Positions 32,872-41,452 of a DNA stretch of 54,748 nucleotides are shown piece after piece; within the stretch, counting starts at the first letter, position 1; every line of letters begins with the position of its first letter. Source of the stretch: Streptomyces albidochromogenes (GTDB lineage Bacteria; Actinomycetota; Actinomycetes; Streptomycetales; Streptomycetaceae). The translations under genes and the position numbers were made by a program. The notes beneath the pieces are model-generated. The model was not told where the DNA came from. It did not search any database and saw only the letters and a list, made by a program, of their open reading frames with translations. The stretch lies in assembly GCF_005981925.1 (NCBI RefSeq), contig NZ_VBVX01000006.1, positions 1 through 54,748 on the forward strand. The letters run 5' to 3'.

Positions 32872-34782
32872 ATGTCCCACGATCAGCAGCACAGCGGCAG
32901 CGAAGTCCCCTACCTGGAACTTCTCGCGCGCGGGGCCGCCGCCGACGGCTACGAGCGGCCCGTGCTGGTCGCCCGCGCGGACGGGGCGACGCCGCAGACG
33001 CTCGCCGCCCTGGAAACCGCCAAGATGCACGCGCTGCGGGTGCGCGCCGAACTGGAGGGGCGGCGCCGGCGCGAGGCGGAGCTGTCCGCGCTGTACGAGA
33101 CGGCCCACGACCTCGCCGGGCTGCGCGACCTCGACGCCGTCCTGGCGGCCATCGTGCAGCGGGCGCGGTCGCTGCTGGGCACGGAGGTCGCGTACCTGAG
33201 CCTCAACGACCCGGCGGCCGGCGACACGTACATGCGGGTCACCGAGGGCTCCGTGTCGGCGCGGTTCCAGCAGCTGCGGCTCGGCATGGGGGAGGGGCTC
33301 GGCGGGCTCGTCGCCCAGACCGCCCGCCCGTACGCGACCGAGAGCTACTTCGACGACCCGCGTTTCCAGCACACCTGGACCATCGACTCCGGTGTGCGCG
33401 ACGAGGGGCTCGTCGCGATCCTCGGCGTACCCCTCACGCTCGGCAGCCAGGTGATCGGCGTCCTCTTCGCCGCCGACCGGCGGGCCCGGGTGTTCGAGCG
33501 CGAACAGATAGCGCTCCTCGGGTCGTTCGCCGCCCACGCGGCCGTCGCGATCGACACCGCCAACCTCTTGGCGGAGACCCGTTCCGCGCTGGCCGAACTG
33601 GAGCGCGCCAACGAGATCATCCGCGACCGCAGCGGTGTCATCGAACGTGCCTCGGACGTGCACGACCGGCTGACCGAACTGGTGCTGCGCGGCGGCGGCG
33701 TGCACGACGTGGCGAACGCGGTGTCCGAGGTGCTGCACGGGAACGTCGAGTTCACGGAGGCCGACGGGGAGCCCGAGGGCGCGGACGGCCACGCCGTGCG
33801 TCGCGGCGACGACTGGGTGGTGAGCGTCTCGGCCGGAGGCGAGCACCTGGGCGCGCTCGTACTGCACGGCCAGCCCGCGCTGGACCCCGTCGACCAGCGG
33901 ACGCTGGAACGCGCCGCCATGGTGACGTCGTTGCTGCTGCTGGCCAGACGCTCGGCCGGCGAGGCCGAGCAGCGCGTACGGGGTGAGCTCCTCGACGACC
34001 TCCTCGACGCTCCCGACCGCGACCCCCGGCTGCTGCGCGAACGCGCCGCCCGGCTGAGCGCCGACCTGGACGCGCCTCACGTGGTGCTCGCCGCCCGCAT
34101 CGAGGCCCCCCGTGCGGCGAGCGTCGAACGGGAGAGCGCGGACCGCGGCCGGCTCTGGTCCGCGGCCTCGCACCTGGCGGCCACCGGGCACGGCCTCGCT
34201 GCGGCCCGCGACGGCGGCACCGTGCTGCTGCTGCCGCTGGGCAGCGGTGACAGCGCCGCCGCCCTCGCCCGCCAGACGGCGAAGCACCTGGGCGGCGCGC
34301 TGCGCGAGCCCGTCACCGTCGGCGCCTCGGGTCCTGTGGACGCCCCCGCCGCGCGGCCCGGCGCGGTTGCGGGGGCGTACGAGGAGGCTCGCCGCTGCGT
34401 CGACACCCTGCGGCTGCTGGGCCGTACCGGAGAAGGCGCGGCCGCGGAGGACTTCGGGTTCCTCGGGCTGCTGCTCGCGGACAGCCGGGACGGCCGTTCC
34501 GGCGGCGCCATCGAAGCGTTCGTACGCCGCACGATCGGCGAGGTCGTCGCGTACGACCGGCGTCGGGGAACCGACCTCGTGCGCACCCTGGACGCGTACT
34601 TCGCGTGCGGGATGAGCCCCGCCCGTACGAAGGACGCCCTTCACGTGCACGTCAACACGGTGGCGCAGCGCCTGGAGCGGATCGGCAGGCTGCTGGGGGC
34701 CGACTGGCAGTCGCCGGAGCGGGCCCTGGAGGTGCAGCTCGCGCTGCGGCTGCACGGTCTGTCGTCGGCGATGCGGCACTGA
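32872..34782 (+). CDS. GAF and PucR-type helix-turn-helix regulator
   Basis: A 636-residue regulator. It has an N-terminal coiled region (about 45-75), a GAF sensory domain (about 80-230, from LSALYETAHDLAGL to AVAIDTANLL), a degenerate GGDEF-like/CdaR middle domain, and the C-terminal PucR helix-turn-helix LDAYFACGMSPARTKDALHV followed by HVNTVAQRLERIGRLLG. PucR/CdaR proteins control catabolism of small organic molecules. Its gene lies 16 bases after the 3-hydroxybutyrate dehydrogenase gene, so it is probably in the same transcript and may control it. The ATG at 32872 is preferred over a TTG four codons upstream. A regular palindrome array follows the stop codon. Confidence 0.88.
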   Translation: MSHDQQHSGSEVPYLELLARGAAADGYERPVLVARADGATPQTLAALETAKMHALRVRAELEGRRRREAELSALYETAHDLAGLRDLDAVLAAIVQRARSLLGTEVAYLSLNDPAAGDTYMRVTEGSVSARFQQLRLGMGEGLGGLVAQTARPYATESYFDDPRFQHTWTIDSGVRDEGLVAILGVPLTLGSQVIGVLFAADRRARVFEREQIALLGSFAAHAAVAIDTANLLAETRSALAELERANEIIRDRSGVIERASDVHDRLTELVLRGGGVHDVANAVSEVLHGNVEFTEADGEPEGADGHAVRRGDDWVVSVSAGGEHLGALVLHGQPALDPVDQRTLERAAMVTSLLLLARRSAGEAEQRVRGELLDDLLDAPDRDPRLLRERAARLSADLDAPHVVLAARIEAPRAASVERESADRGRLWSAASHLAATGHGLAAARDGGTVLLLPLGSGDSAAALARQTAKHLGGALREPVTVGASGPVDAPAARPGAVAGAYEEARRCVDTLRLLGRTGEGAAAEDFGFLGLLLADSRDGRSGGAIEAFVRRTIGEVVAYDRRRGTDLVRTLDAYFACGMSPARTKDALHVHVNTVAQRLERIGRLLGADWQSPERALEVQLALRLHGLSSAMRH

Positions 34783-34789
34783 CAAGAGC

Positions 34790-34872
34790 CGTTCCCGGGA
34801 ACGTCCGCAGAACGTTCCCGGGAACGTCCGCAGAACGTTCCCGGGAACGTCCGCAGAACGTTCCCGGGAACG
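34790..34872. repeat. regular four-copy array of CGTTCCCGGGAACG, 23-bp period
   Basis: Four identical 14-bp palindromes CGTTCCCGGGAACG lie at 34790-34803, 34813-34826, 34836-34849 and 34859-34872, separated by the identical 9-base spacer TCCGCAGAA. The outer copies extend symmetrically (GAGC... and ...GCTC). The array fills the 109 bases between the convergent PucR-type regulator and MHS permease genes. Confidence 0.97.
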
Positions 34873-34891
34873 GCTCCTCGCGCGCGTCCGC

Positions 34892-36280
34892 TCAGACGGC
34901 GCGAGCGCCGTCACCGGCCCGTACGACCGCGTCCTCCTGCACCTCCCGCCGCCCCTCGATGTCGCCGAGGTCCCGGTGCCGGGTCTCCTTCGCGCATCCG
35001 ACGGCGACCACGGTGATCAGCGCGGCGGCGATCACGTACAGGGCGATCGGTGTGGAGCTGTCGTAGTCCGCCAGGAGGGCCGTGGCGATCAGCGGCGCCG
35101 GGGCGCCTGCCGCGACGGACGAGAACTGCGCGCCGATCGACGCGCCGGAGTAGCGCATGCGGGTCGCGAACATCTCGGAGAAGAAGGCCGCCTGCGGCGC
35201 GTACATCGCCCCGTGGAAGACGAGCCCGACCGTCACGGCGAGGAGCAGGTTCCCGAAGCTGCTGGTGTCGATGAGCATGAAGAACGGGAACATCCACAGG
35301 CCCACACCGACCGCTCCCACCAGATAGACGGGCCGGCGCCCGATCCGGTCGGACAGGGCGCCCCACGCGGGGATCACCGCGAAGTGGACCGCCGAGGCGA
35401 TCAGTACCGCGTTGAGCGCCGTCTGCTTGCTCAACTGCGCCTCGGTCGTGGCGTAGACGAGGATGAAGGCGGTGATGACGTAGTAGCTGATGTTCTCGGC
35501 CATACGGGCGCCCATCGCGATCAGGACATCGCGCCAGTGGTGACGCAGGACGGCGACCAGCGGCATCTTCTCGGCGATGGCCGACGCGCTCTTGCGGGCC
35601 TCGGCCTGGGCCAACGCCGCCTTGAAGACCGGTGATTCATCGACAGAGAGACGAATCCACAAACCGACGATCACCAGCACACCGGACAGCAGGAACGGTA
35701 TGCGCCAGCCCCACGCGAGGAAGGCGGACTCCGACAGCAGCGCGGTCAGGGCGGACAGCACCCCGGTGGCGAGCAACTGCCCGGCCGGCGCCCCGGTCTG
35801 CGGCCAGGAGGCCCAGAACCCGCGCCGCCCGGCGTCCCCGTGTTCGGACACCAGCAGGACGGCGCCGCCCCACTCGCCCCCGAGCGCGAAGCCCTGGACG
35901 AGGCGCAGCACGGTGAGCAGAACGGGCGCGGCGGAACCGATGGCGGCGTGCGTCGGCAGCAGACCGATGGCGAAGGTGGCACCGCCCATCAGCAGCAGGC
36001 TCAGCACCAGCAGCTTCTTGCGGCCGAGCCGGTCGCCGTAGTGCCCGAAGACGAGCGCTCCGATCGGCCTGGCGGCGAAGCCGACCGCGTACGTCAGGAA
36101 GGCGAGCAGGGTGCCGACGAGAGGGTCGGAGCCGGGAAAGAACAGCTTGTTGAAGACGAGCGCGGCGGCGGATCCGTACAAGAAGAAGTCGTACCACTCG
36201 ATAGTTGTCCCGATGAGGCTCGCGGCGACGATGCGCTTGAGGGAACTGGGCGTTGGGGGAGCGGTTGCTGGGGCGGCCAT
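34892..36280 (-). CDS. MFS transporter, metabolite:H+ symporter (MHS) family
   Basis: A 462-residue 12-TM transporter. MHS hallmarks are ASLIGTTIEWYDFFLYGSAA in helix 1, FGHYGDRLGRKKLLVLSLLL, and VLRLVQGFALGGEWGGAVLL in helix 4. Family members import carboxylates and similar metabolites with protons (shikimate, proline/betaine, alpha-ketoglutarate); a short hydroxy acid would fit the adjacent dehydrogenase. The ATG at 36280 (MAAPATAPP) is chosen over an upstream extension of 16 residues. An inverted repeat GTCCCA-N5-TGGGAC lies 70 bases upstream. The gene converges with the GAF-PucR regulator across the palindrome array. Confidence 0.9.
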   Translation of the reverse strand: MAAPATAPPTPSSLKRIVAASLIGTTIEWYDFFLYGSAAALVFNKLFFPGSDPLVGTLLAFLTYAVGFAARPIGALVFGHYGDRLGRKKLLVLSLLLMGGATFAIGLLPTHAAIGSAAPVLLTVLRLVQGFALGGEWGGAVLLVSEHGDAGRRGFWASWPQTGAPAGQLLATGVLSALTALLSESAFLAWGWRIPFLLSGVLVIVGLWIRLSVDESPVFKAALAQAEARKSASAIAEKMPLVAVLRHHWRDVLIAMGARMAENISYYVITAFILVYATTEAQLSKQTALNAVLIASAVHFAVIPAWGALSDRIGRRPVYLVGAVGVGLWMFPFFMLIDTSSFGNLLLAVTVGLVFHGAMYAPQAAFFSEMFATRMRYSGASIGAQFSSVAAGAPAPLIATALLADYDSSTPIALYVIAAALITVVAVGCAKETRHRDLGDIEGRREVQEDAVVRAGDGARAV

Positions 36281-36790
36281 GAGTACCACTTCCGGACAGT
36301 TGGCGGGGACGTTTCCGTGTCGCCACACCGTAGAAATACGCAGGTCAGCGTCCCATGTGGTGGGACACCATAGTTCCGGGAGCGGCTGTGCGCGCGACCA
36401 CCATGAAAGGCGCTCGGACGCTGCCGGCGAGCACCGTCCGGGAGGGCCGGAGAACGCCTGCCCGCGTCACGCCTTCCAGCCCGTCCGGCCCGGCGCCGGC
36501 CCCGGTGCGGGTGCGGGTGGCGGTGCGGTGCTGACGCGTTGACGGCGTCGCCGGTGGCCGAGAATAACGCGTGGACCGTCCGAACGCCGTAGCGGGACAC
36601 TGCGATCCCTGGCCCTCGTACTCGCGCGGACGCGTCGCCGCGAGCCGCGGGCTCCGCCTCGTGCCCCTGTCGGACGGACGATCCGGCCGAGGGCGCGCAA
36701 CCGAACCGAATCGCCCCGCGGCCGGTACCGCCACGACGCCTCCCCGTAGACGCGTGGAGCGGGCTCGCCGCACGACCACACAGGGTGGCC
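36281..36790. other. long intergenic region between divergent transporter genes
   Basis: These 510 bases contain no frame with believable protein content; translations are Arg/Pro/Gly-rich in every direction. The left end holds an inverted repeat (36350-36366), and there is a short GGTGCGGGTGC-type direct repeat near 36503-36525. Promoters for the MHS permease and the ABC exporter should lie here, but convincing -10 boxes are not visible. Confidence 0.55.
36350..36366. promoter_or_regulatory. inverted repeat upstream of MHS permease
   Basis: GTCCCA-TGTGG-TGGGAC, a perfect 6-bp inverted repeat 70 bases upstream of the permease start. The size and position fit an operator; the protein that would bind is unknown. 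Confidence 0.45.
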
Positions 36791-38611
36791 ATGGGATTGC
36801 CTGAAGCGCGTAAGGAATCGCAGGGCAGGGGCCCGGTGCTCCTGGCACTGCGTTACTACGGCGGGGAGTTGGTCCGGCTCCGGTGGCTGACGGCGCCCGC
36901 CATGCTGTCGCCGGCCCTGGGCAACATCGGCATCAACTACATCGCGCCGCTGATCGTCGCCAAGCTCGTCGGACACATCGCCGACGGCGGGGGGTCCACC
37001 GTCGGTTCCGTGCTGCCGTACGTGCTCGGCTTCGCCGGGGTCCTGCTGCTCGCGGAGGCGCTGTGGCGCGTCGGCCTGCACTTCCTGAACCGCCTGGACG
37101 CCCGGGGCATCGAGCACCTGTACGTGATCGGGATGGACGAGCTGTTCGCCAAGGACGCCACGTTCTTCCACGACAACTTCGCCGGGTCATTGACCAAGCG
37201 GGTCCTCAGTTTCGCCTCCCGCTTCGAGGACTTCGTCGACACGCTGACCTTCTCCGTCGTGGGCAGCTTCGTGCCGCTGCTGTTCGGGTCGGTCGTGCTG
37301 TGGAGTTACGAACCGCTGCTCGTCGTAGGTCTCCTGGCGATGATCGCGCTGACCGCGGTGTGTGTGACGCCGCTCATCCGACGGCGCCAGGCCCTCGTCA
37401 ACCAGCGCGAGGAAGCGATCGCGCGGGTGTCGGGTCACGTCGCCGACAGCCTGATGAACATGGACACCGTCCGGGCCTTCGGCGCCGAGGAGCGCGAGGC
37501 CGCCGAGCACCGGTCCCGCGTCGCGGAGTCACGGCGGCTCACGTTGCGGTCCTGGGACTACGGCAACCTGCGCATCGACACGCTGGTCGCTCCGATGTCC
37601 GTGCTGACCAACGTCATGGGCCTGCTGCTCGCCGTCACCCTCGGCGGGGGCGGGCACGGCGTGGAGGCGGTCGTCGTCGCCTTCACGTACTACTCCAACG
37701 CGACGCGGATCATGTTCGAGTTCAACCAGATCTACCGCCGCCTGGAAAGCTCGATGACGGAGGCCGGACAGTTCACCGAACTGCTACTGACCCGGCCGAC
37801 CGTGCTCGACCCCGCGTCGCCCCAGCCGCTGCTGTCCACCGCGGCCGATGTCCGCTTCGAGCAGGTGACCTTCGCCCACGCGGGCGCCGAGCCGCTCTTC
37901 GAGGGCCTCGACCTGGAGGTGAGCAGTGGCGCGAAGATCGGCCTCGTCGGCCGGTCCGGCGGGGGCAAGACCACGCTCAGCCGCCTGCTGCTGCGGATGA
38001 CCGACATCGACGCCGGCCGGATTCTCATCGGCGGGCAGGACATCAGCACGCTGCGCCAGGCTGACCTGCGCGGCCTGATCGCCTATGTGCCGCAGGACCC
38101 GGCGATGTTCCACCGCACGCTGCGGGACAACATCGCGTTCGCCCGGCCGGACGCCACCGACGCCGAGATCCGCCGCGCGGCCGAGGCGGCTCATGTCACG
38201 GAGTTCGCCGACACGCTGGCGGACGGCTTCGACACCATGGTGGGGGAGCGGGGCGTCAAGCTGTCCGGCGGACAGCGGCAGCGGGTCGCCCTCGCCAGGG
38301 CGATCCTGCGCGACGCACCGATCCTGCTGCTGGACGAGGCGACCAGCGCCCTGGACTCCGAGAGCGAAGTCCTCGTACAAAAGGCGTTGTGGAACCTCAT
38401 GGAGGGACGGACCGCACTGGTGGTGGCGCACCGGCTCAGCACGGTCGCCACCATGGACCGGCTCGTCGTCCTGGACCGGGGGCGGATCGTCGAGGAGGGG
38501 ACGCACCAGCAGCTGCTGGCGGCGGAGGGCGCCTACGCGAAGCTGTGGCAGCACCAGTCGGGCGGCTTCCTGGACGACGCCCCCGCCCAGGCCGAACCTG
38601 ACCTGACCTGA
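36791..38611 (+). CDS. ABC transporter, fused permease/ATP-binding (exporter type)
   Basis: A 606-residue half-transporter. About six membrane helices (residues 25-310) are followed by a nucleotide-binding domain with GRSGGGKTTLSR (Walker A), the Q-loop AYVPQDPAMF, the signature VKLSGGQRQRVALARA, PILLLDEATSALD (Walker B plus D-loop) and VAHRLSTV (H-loop). It probably works as a homodimer exporting a lipid, peptide or drug. The ATG at 36791 (MGLPEARKES) follows AGGGTGG; a GTG two codons earlier is an alternative. It stands alone, facing the broken aldehyde dehydrogenase 25 bases downstream. Confidence 0.92.
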   Translation: MGLPEARKESQGRGPVLLALRYYGGELVRLRWLTAPAMLSPALGNIGINYIAPLIVAKLVGHIADGGGSTVGSVLPYVLGFAGVLLLAEALWRVGLHFLNRLDARGIEHLYVIGMDELFAKDATFFHDNFAGSLTKRVLSFASRFEDFVDTLTFSVVGSFVPLLFGSVVLWSYEPLLVVGLLAMIALTAVCVTPLIRRRQALVNQREEAIARVSGHVADSLMNMDTVRAFGAEEREAAEHRSRVAESRRLTLRSWDYGNLRIDTLVAPMSVLTNVMGLLLAVTLGGGGHGVEAVVVAFTYYSNATRIMFEFNQIYRRLESSMTEAGQFTELLLTRPTVLDPASPQPLLSTAADVRFEQVTFAHAGAEPLFEGLDLEVSSGAKIGLVGRSGGGKTTLSRLLLRMTDIDAGRILIGGQDISTLRQADLRGLIAYVPQDPAMFHRTLRDNIAFARPDATDAEIRRAAEAAHVTEFADTLADGFDTMVGERGVKLSGGQRQRVALARAILRDAPILLLDEATSALDSESEVLVQKALWNLMEGRTALVVAHRLSTVATMDRLVVLDRGRIVEEGTHQQLLAAEGAYAKLWQHQSGGFLDDAPAQAEPDLT

Positions 38612-38635
38612 CCGACCCCAACGAGCCGCGGACGT

Positions 38636-39333
38636 TCACAGCATCACGTGCTTGACCTGCGTGTAGTCCAGCAGGCCCGCCATCGACAGGTCGCTGCCGT
38701 ACCCCGAGTGCTTCACCCCGCCGTGCGGCATCTCCGACACCGTCGTCCCGTGCGTGTTCACCCAGACGATGCCCGTGTGCAGCGCCCGCGTCGCCCGCAT
38801 GGCGCGGTCGTGGTCGGCGGTCCAGACGCTCGCCGCGAGGCCGTGGCGGACGTCGTTCGCCAGCCGCAGCGCCTCCTGTTCGCCGGTGAAGGACTGGACG
38901 GTCACCACCGGACCGAAGATCTCCTCCTGCACGATCTCGTCGCCCTGCTCCACCCCGGTGACCACCGTCGCCTCGTGGAAGCAGCCGGGCCCCGCGAGCC
39001 TCGCGCCGCCCACCGGGACCTTCGCACGGCCCGGCAGACGGGGCAGCAGGCCCTCCACGGCGGCGAGCTGCCCCACGCTGTTGAGCGGGCCGAAGTCCGC
39101 GCCGGGCCGCAGCGCCGACGCGTGGGCGGCGAACGCGTCCACGAAGGCGTCGTGGAGATCCGCGTGCACCAGGAGCCGCGTCGGCGCCGTGCACTCCTGG
39201 CCGGCGTTGTAGTACGCGACGGCGCCAGCTGCGCGGCCGCCGACTCCACATCGGCGTCGTCGTGGACGACGACCGGGGCGTTCCCGCCCAGTTCCAGATG
39301 TACGCGCTTCAGACCGGCCGCCGCGGCGGTGCG
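38636..39333 (-). pseudogene. aldehyde dehydrogenase fragment (gamma-aminobutyraldehyde dehydrogenase-like)
   Basis: The C-terminal half only, about 230 of the usual 480 residues. The main frame carries YYNAGQECTAPTR (catalytic Cys), QEEIFGPVVTVQSF and the terminal EMPHGGVKHSGYG, closest to gamma-aminobutyraldehyde dehydrogenases. The preceding LELGGNAPVVVHDDADVES (catalytic Glu) is in another frame, so a one-base frameshift lies at about 39221-39230, where a base appears to be missing. Upstream of the AAAAGLKRVHLELGG segment the homology ends abruptly at about 39330: the NAD-binding half is gone, replaced by the end of a plus-strand gene. It cannot encode an active enzyme unless the shift is a sequencing error and the junction an assembly join. 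Confidence 0.88.
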
Positions 39334-39425
39334 ACCCCCGGGTCACCGTCGAGTCGGCGCAGGCCGTGATCTGGGCCACGGCGGCCCGGGACCTCAAGGT
39401 CGCTCCGGAGTTCCCCCAGTTGTGA
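39333..39425 (+). pseudogene. C-terminal remnant of an unidentified plus-strand gene
   Basis: On the plus strand, reading from GAC at 39333, the frame encodes DPRVTVESAQAVIWATAARD, then LKVAPEFPQL and a TGA at 39423-39425. The balanced amino-acid content and streptomycete codon use look like a genuine protein C-terminus, but there is no in-frame start or upstream part: the sequence before it is the truncated aldehyde dehydrogenase. I do not recognise the family. It appears to mark the other side of a deletion or rearrangement breakpoint. Confidence 0.5.
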
Positions 39426-39567
39426 CACCGGCCGGGGTGCCCCCCGCCGCACGAGCGCGGGGCCGGCGCCCGCTGCAAGGGCCCGGCCGGAGCCGCGGTG
39501 AACGGGCCCGGCCGGAGCCGCGGGGTGCCGGGGCGGCCGCTGGTAAAATGGGTGCACGCTCGAACAC

Positions 39568-39603
39568 CGCCAGGGCCCGTACCGAGGGGTACGGGCCCTG
39601 GCG
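39568..39603 (+). promoter_or_regulatory. perfect stem-loop in the probable 5' leader of the helicase gene
   Basis: A 16-bp perfect stem, CGCCAGGGCCCGTACC and its complement, around the loop GAGG. It lies 32 bases before the DEAD-box start. A TAAAAT sequence at 39544-39549 could be the -10 box, putting the hairpin near the 5' end of the mRNA. It may stabilise or attenuate the helicase mRNA, or it may simply terminate upstream transcription. Confidence 0.65.
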
Positions 39604-39635
39604 CGTTGCGGGCGCCAGACCCAGGAAGGTTCCCC

Positions 39636-41054
39636 ATGAACGCGAAGCCGCCGGCTCCCGCATCCTCCCGTGCCGGCAGGACCCAGCGGGCGACAGCGCC
39701 GCAGTGCGAACTGTCGACGCCGCCGCCGGTGGCCCCGGGCCTGCCGCCGGCCGCGTCCTTCGACGCACTCGGGCTGCCTCCCGAGCTGCTGGAGACGATG
39801 ACCGGCCTCGGCGTGACGGAACCCTTCCCGATCCAGGCGGCCACCCTGCCCGACGCCCTGGCCGGCCGCGACGTCCTCGGCCGCGCACGGACCGGTTCCG
39901 GCAAGACGCTCGCTTTCGGCCTCGCGCTCCTGGCCCGTACGGCGGGCAGGCGCGCGGAGTCCAAGCGGCCGCTCGCCCTGGTCCTGGTGCCGACCCGGGA
40001 GCTCGCGCAGCAGGTGAGCGACGCGCTGGCGCCGTACGCCCAGGCCCTGCGCGTGCGCCTGGCCACGGTGGTCGGCGGGCTGTCGATCAACCGGCAGACG
40101 GCGCTGCTGCGGACCGGCGTGGACGTGCTGATCGCGACCCCGGGCCGGCTGGCGGACCTGGTGTCGCGCCGGGACTGCCACCTGAACCACGTGCGGATCA
40201 CGGTGCTGGACGAGGCGGACCAGATGTGCGACCTGGGGTTCCTCCCGCAGGTCTCCGAGATCCTCGACCAGGTGCGCCCCGACGGCCAGCGGCTGCTGTT
40301 CTCGGCCACGCTCGACCGCAACGTCGACCAGCTGGTGCGCGGCTACCTGAACGACCCGGTGCTCGCCTCGGTCGACCGGCTCGCGGGCTCGGTCACCACG
40401 ATGGAGCACCACGTCCTGAACATCCACGCCGCCGACAAGTACGCGATCGCGACCGAGATCGCCGCGCGTGACGGCCGGGTCCTGATGTTCCTGGACACCA
40501 AGGCCGGCGTGGACCAGTTCACCCGCCACCTGCGGGCCAGTGGCGTCCAGGCCGCCGCCCTGCACAGCGGGAAGTCGCAGCCGCAGCGCACGCACACGCT
40601 CGGCCGGTTCAAGGACGGTGAGATCACCGTGCTGGTGGCCACCAACGTGGCCGCGCGGGGCATCCACATCGACGCGCTCGACCTCGTCGTCAACGTCGAC
40701 CCGCCGGCCGACGCCAAGGACTACCTGCACCGCGGCGGGCGCACCGCACGCGCCGGGGAGTCCGGGAACGTGGTCACGCTGGTCACCCCCGGCCAGCGGC
40801 GCGAGGTGAACCGGATGATGACCGACGCCCGCATCCGGCCGACCGTCACCCAGGTCCGCTCCGGCGAGGAGAAGCTGACCGCCATCACGGGGGCGAAGCG
40901 CCCGCCGGCCACGGTGGGGGCCGCCGGCGGAAACGCCCCATTCCGCGGCATCGGTACGCGCCCGGGCCGCCCCGCGAAGGAGTCCCGCAAGGCCGCCGAG
41001 GCCCGCAAGGCGGCGGAGGCCCGCGCGGCGGCCCGGGTGCGCAAGGGCCGCTGA
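39636..41054 (+). CDS. DEAD-box RNA helicase
   Basis: A 472-residue helicase with all core motifs: a Q-motif region (PFPIQAATLPDAL), ARTGSGKT (I), PTRELAQQ (Ia), ATPGRL (Ib), LDEADQM (II), FSATLD (III), TKAGVDQF, VATNVAARGIHIDALD (V) and HRGGRTARAG (VI). A basic, Lys/Ala/Arg-rich C-terminal tail of about 40 residues (RKAAEARKAAEARAAARV) probably binds RNA. Bacterial enzymes of this type remodel structured mRNA and ribosome intermediates and are often cold-induced. The ATG at 39636 follows CCAGGAAGG. A strong stem-loop sits in the leader. Confidence 0.92.
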   Translation: MNAKPPAPASSRAGRTQRATAPQCELSTPPPVAPGLPPAASFDALGLPPELLETMTGLGVTEPFPIQAATLPDALAGRDVLGRARTGSGKTLAFGLALLARTAGRRAESKRPLALVLVPTRELAQQVSDALAPYAQALRVRLATVVGGLSINRQTALLRTGVDVLIATPGRLADLVSRRDCHLNHVRITVLDEADQMCDLGFLPQVSEILDQVRPDGQRLLFSATLDRNVDQLVRGYLNDPVLASVDRLAGSVTTMEHHVLNIHAADKYAIATEIAARDGRVLMFLDTKAGVDQFTRHLRASGVQAAALHSGKSQPQRTHTLGRFKDGEITVLVATNVAARGIHIDALDLVVNVDPPADAKDYLHRGGRTARAGESGNVVTLVTPGQRREVNRMMTDARIRPTVTQVRSGEEKLTAITGAKRPPATVGAAGGNAPFRGIGTRPGRPAKESRKAAEARKAAEARAAARVRKGR

Positions 41055-41172
41055 CGCCGGGCTGACCCGCGACCGCGTGAACGGGCGCCGGGCCGGCGGG
41101 GCGCGTACGACACGGAGGCCAGCACCCGGGCGGCGGGCCCGGCCGGCCGCGAGCCGTTCCGGCGGCGCCGTG

Positions 41173-41421
41173 TCAGGCGCCGAGCTTGCCGACGGCGTCG
41201 CGCAACGACGCCGCCACCCGCGACACGTCCTCGCGCGTGGGCGTCGCGGTGCCCATGCGGTCGACGAGCTCCGCCCGGGACACGAGGACCGCCGCGCCGC
41301 GGAAGTCCTCACTGCCCTGTGCGGCCCCGCCGACGACCTGGGCCCGTCCTTCCAGCAGCACCAGGACGGCGCCGTCCTCGGTCGTGTCCAGGAGCTCGTG
41401 GACCAGATTCTCGTCGATCAT
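41173..41421 (-). CDS. small hypothetical protein
   Basis: An 82-residue soluble protein starting MIDENLVHELLDTTEDGAVL, with an alternation of strands (VLVLLEGRAQVVGGA) and a C-terminal helix (REDVSRVAASLRDAVGKL). GAGGA sits nine bases before the ATG at 41421. It starts 31 bases after the DUF1360 gene on the same strand and is probably cotranscribed with it. I do not recognise a family. Confidence 0.6.
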   Translation of the reverse strand: MIDENLVHELLDTTEDGAVLVLLEGRAQVVGGAAQGSEDFRGAAVLVSRAELVDRMGTATPTREDVSRVAASLRDAVGKLGA

Positions 41422-41452
41422 GTGTGCCGTCCTCGCGCTCGTGCGGGCTGCC

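Noticed and set aside
34790..34872. CRISPR array
   Set aside because: Repeats and spacers are both invariant, the spacer is 9 bases and no cas gene is present. It is a tandem palindrome array.
34790..34872. LexA-type SOS boxes
   Set aside because: Actinobacterial LexA sites are GAAC-N4-GTTC; these palindromes have the reverse order, GTTC-N4-GAAC.
36345..36848. Possible gene in the long intergenic region
   Set aside because: Frames on both strands are Arg/Pro/Gly-rich, lack a ribosome-binding site and show no recognisable motif.
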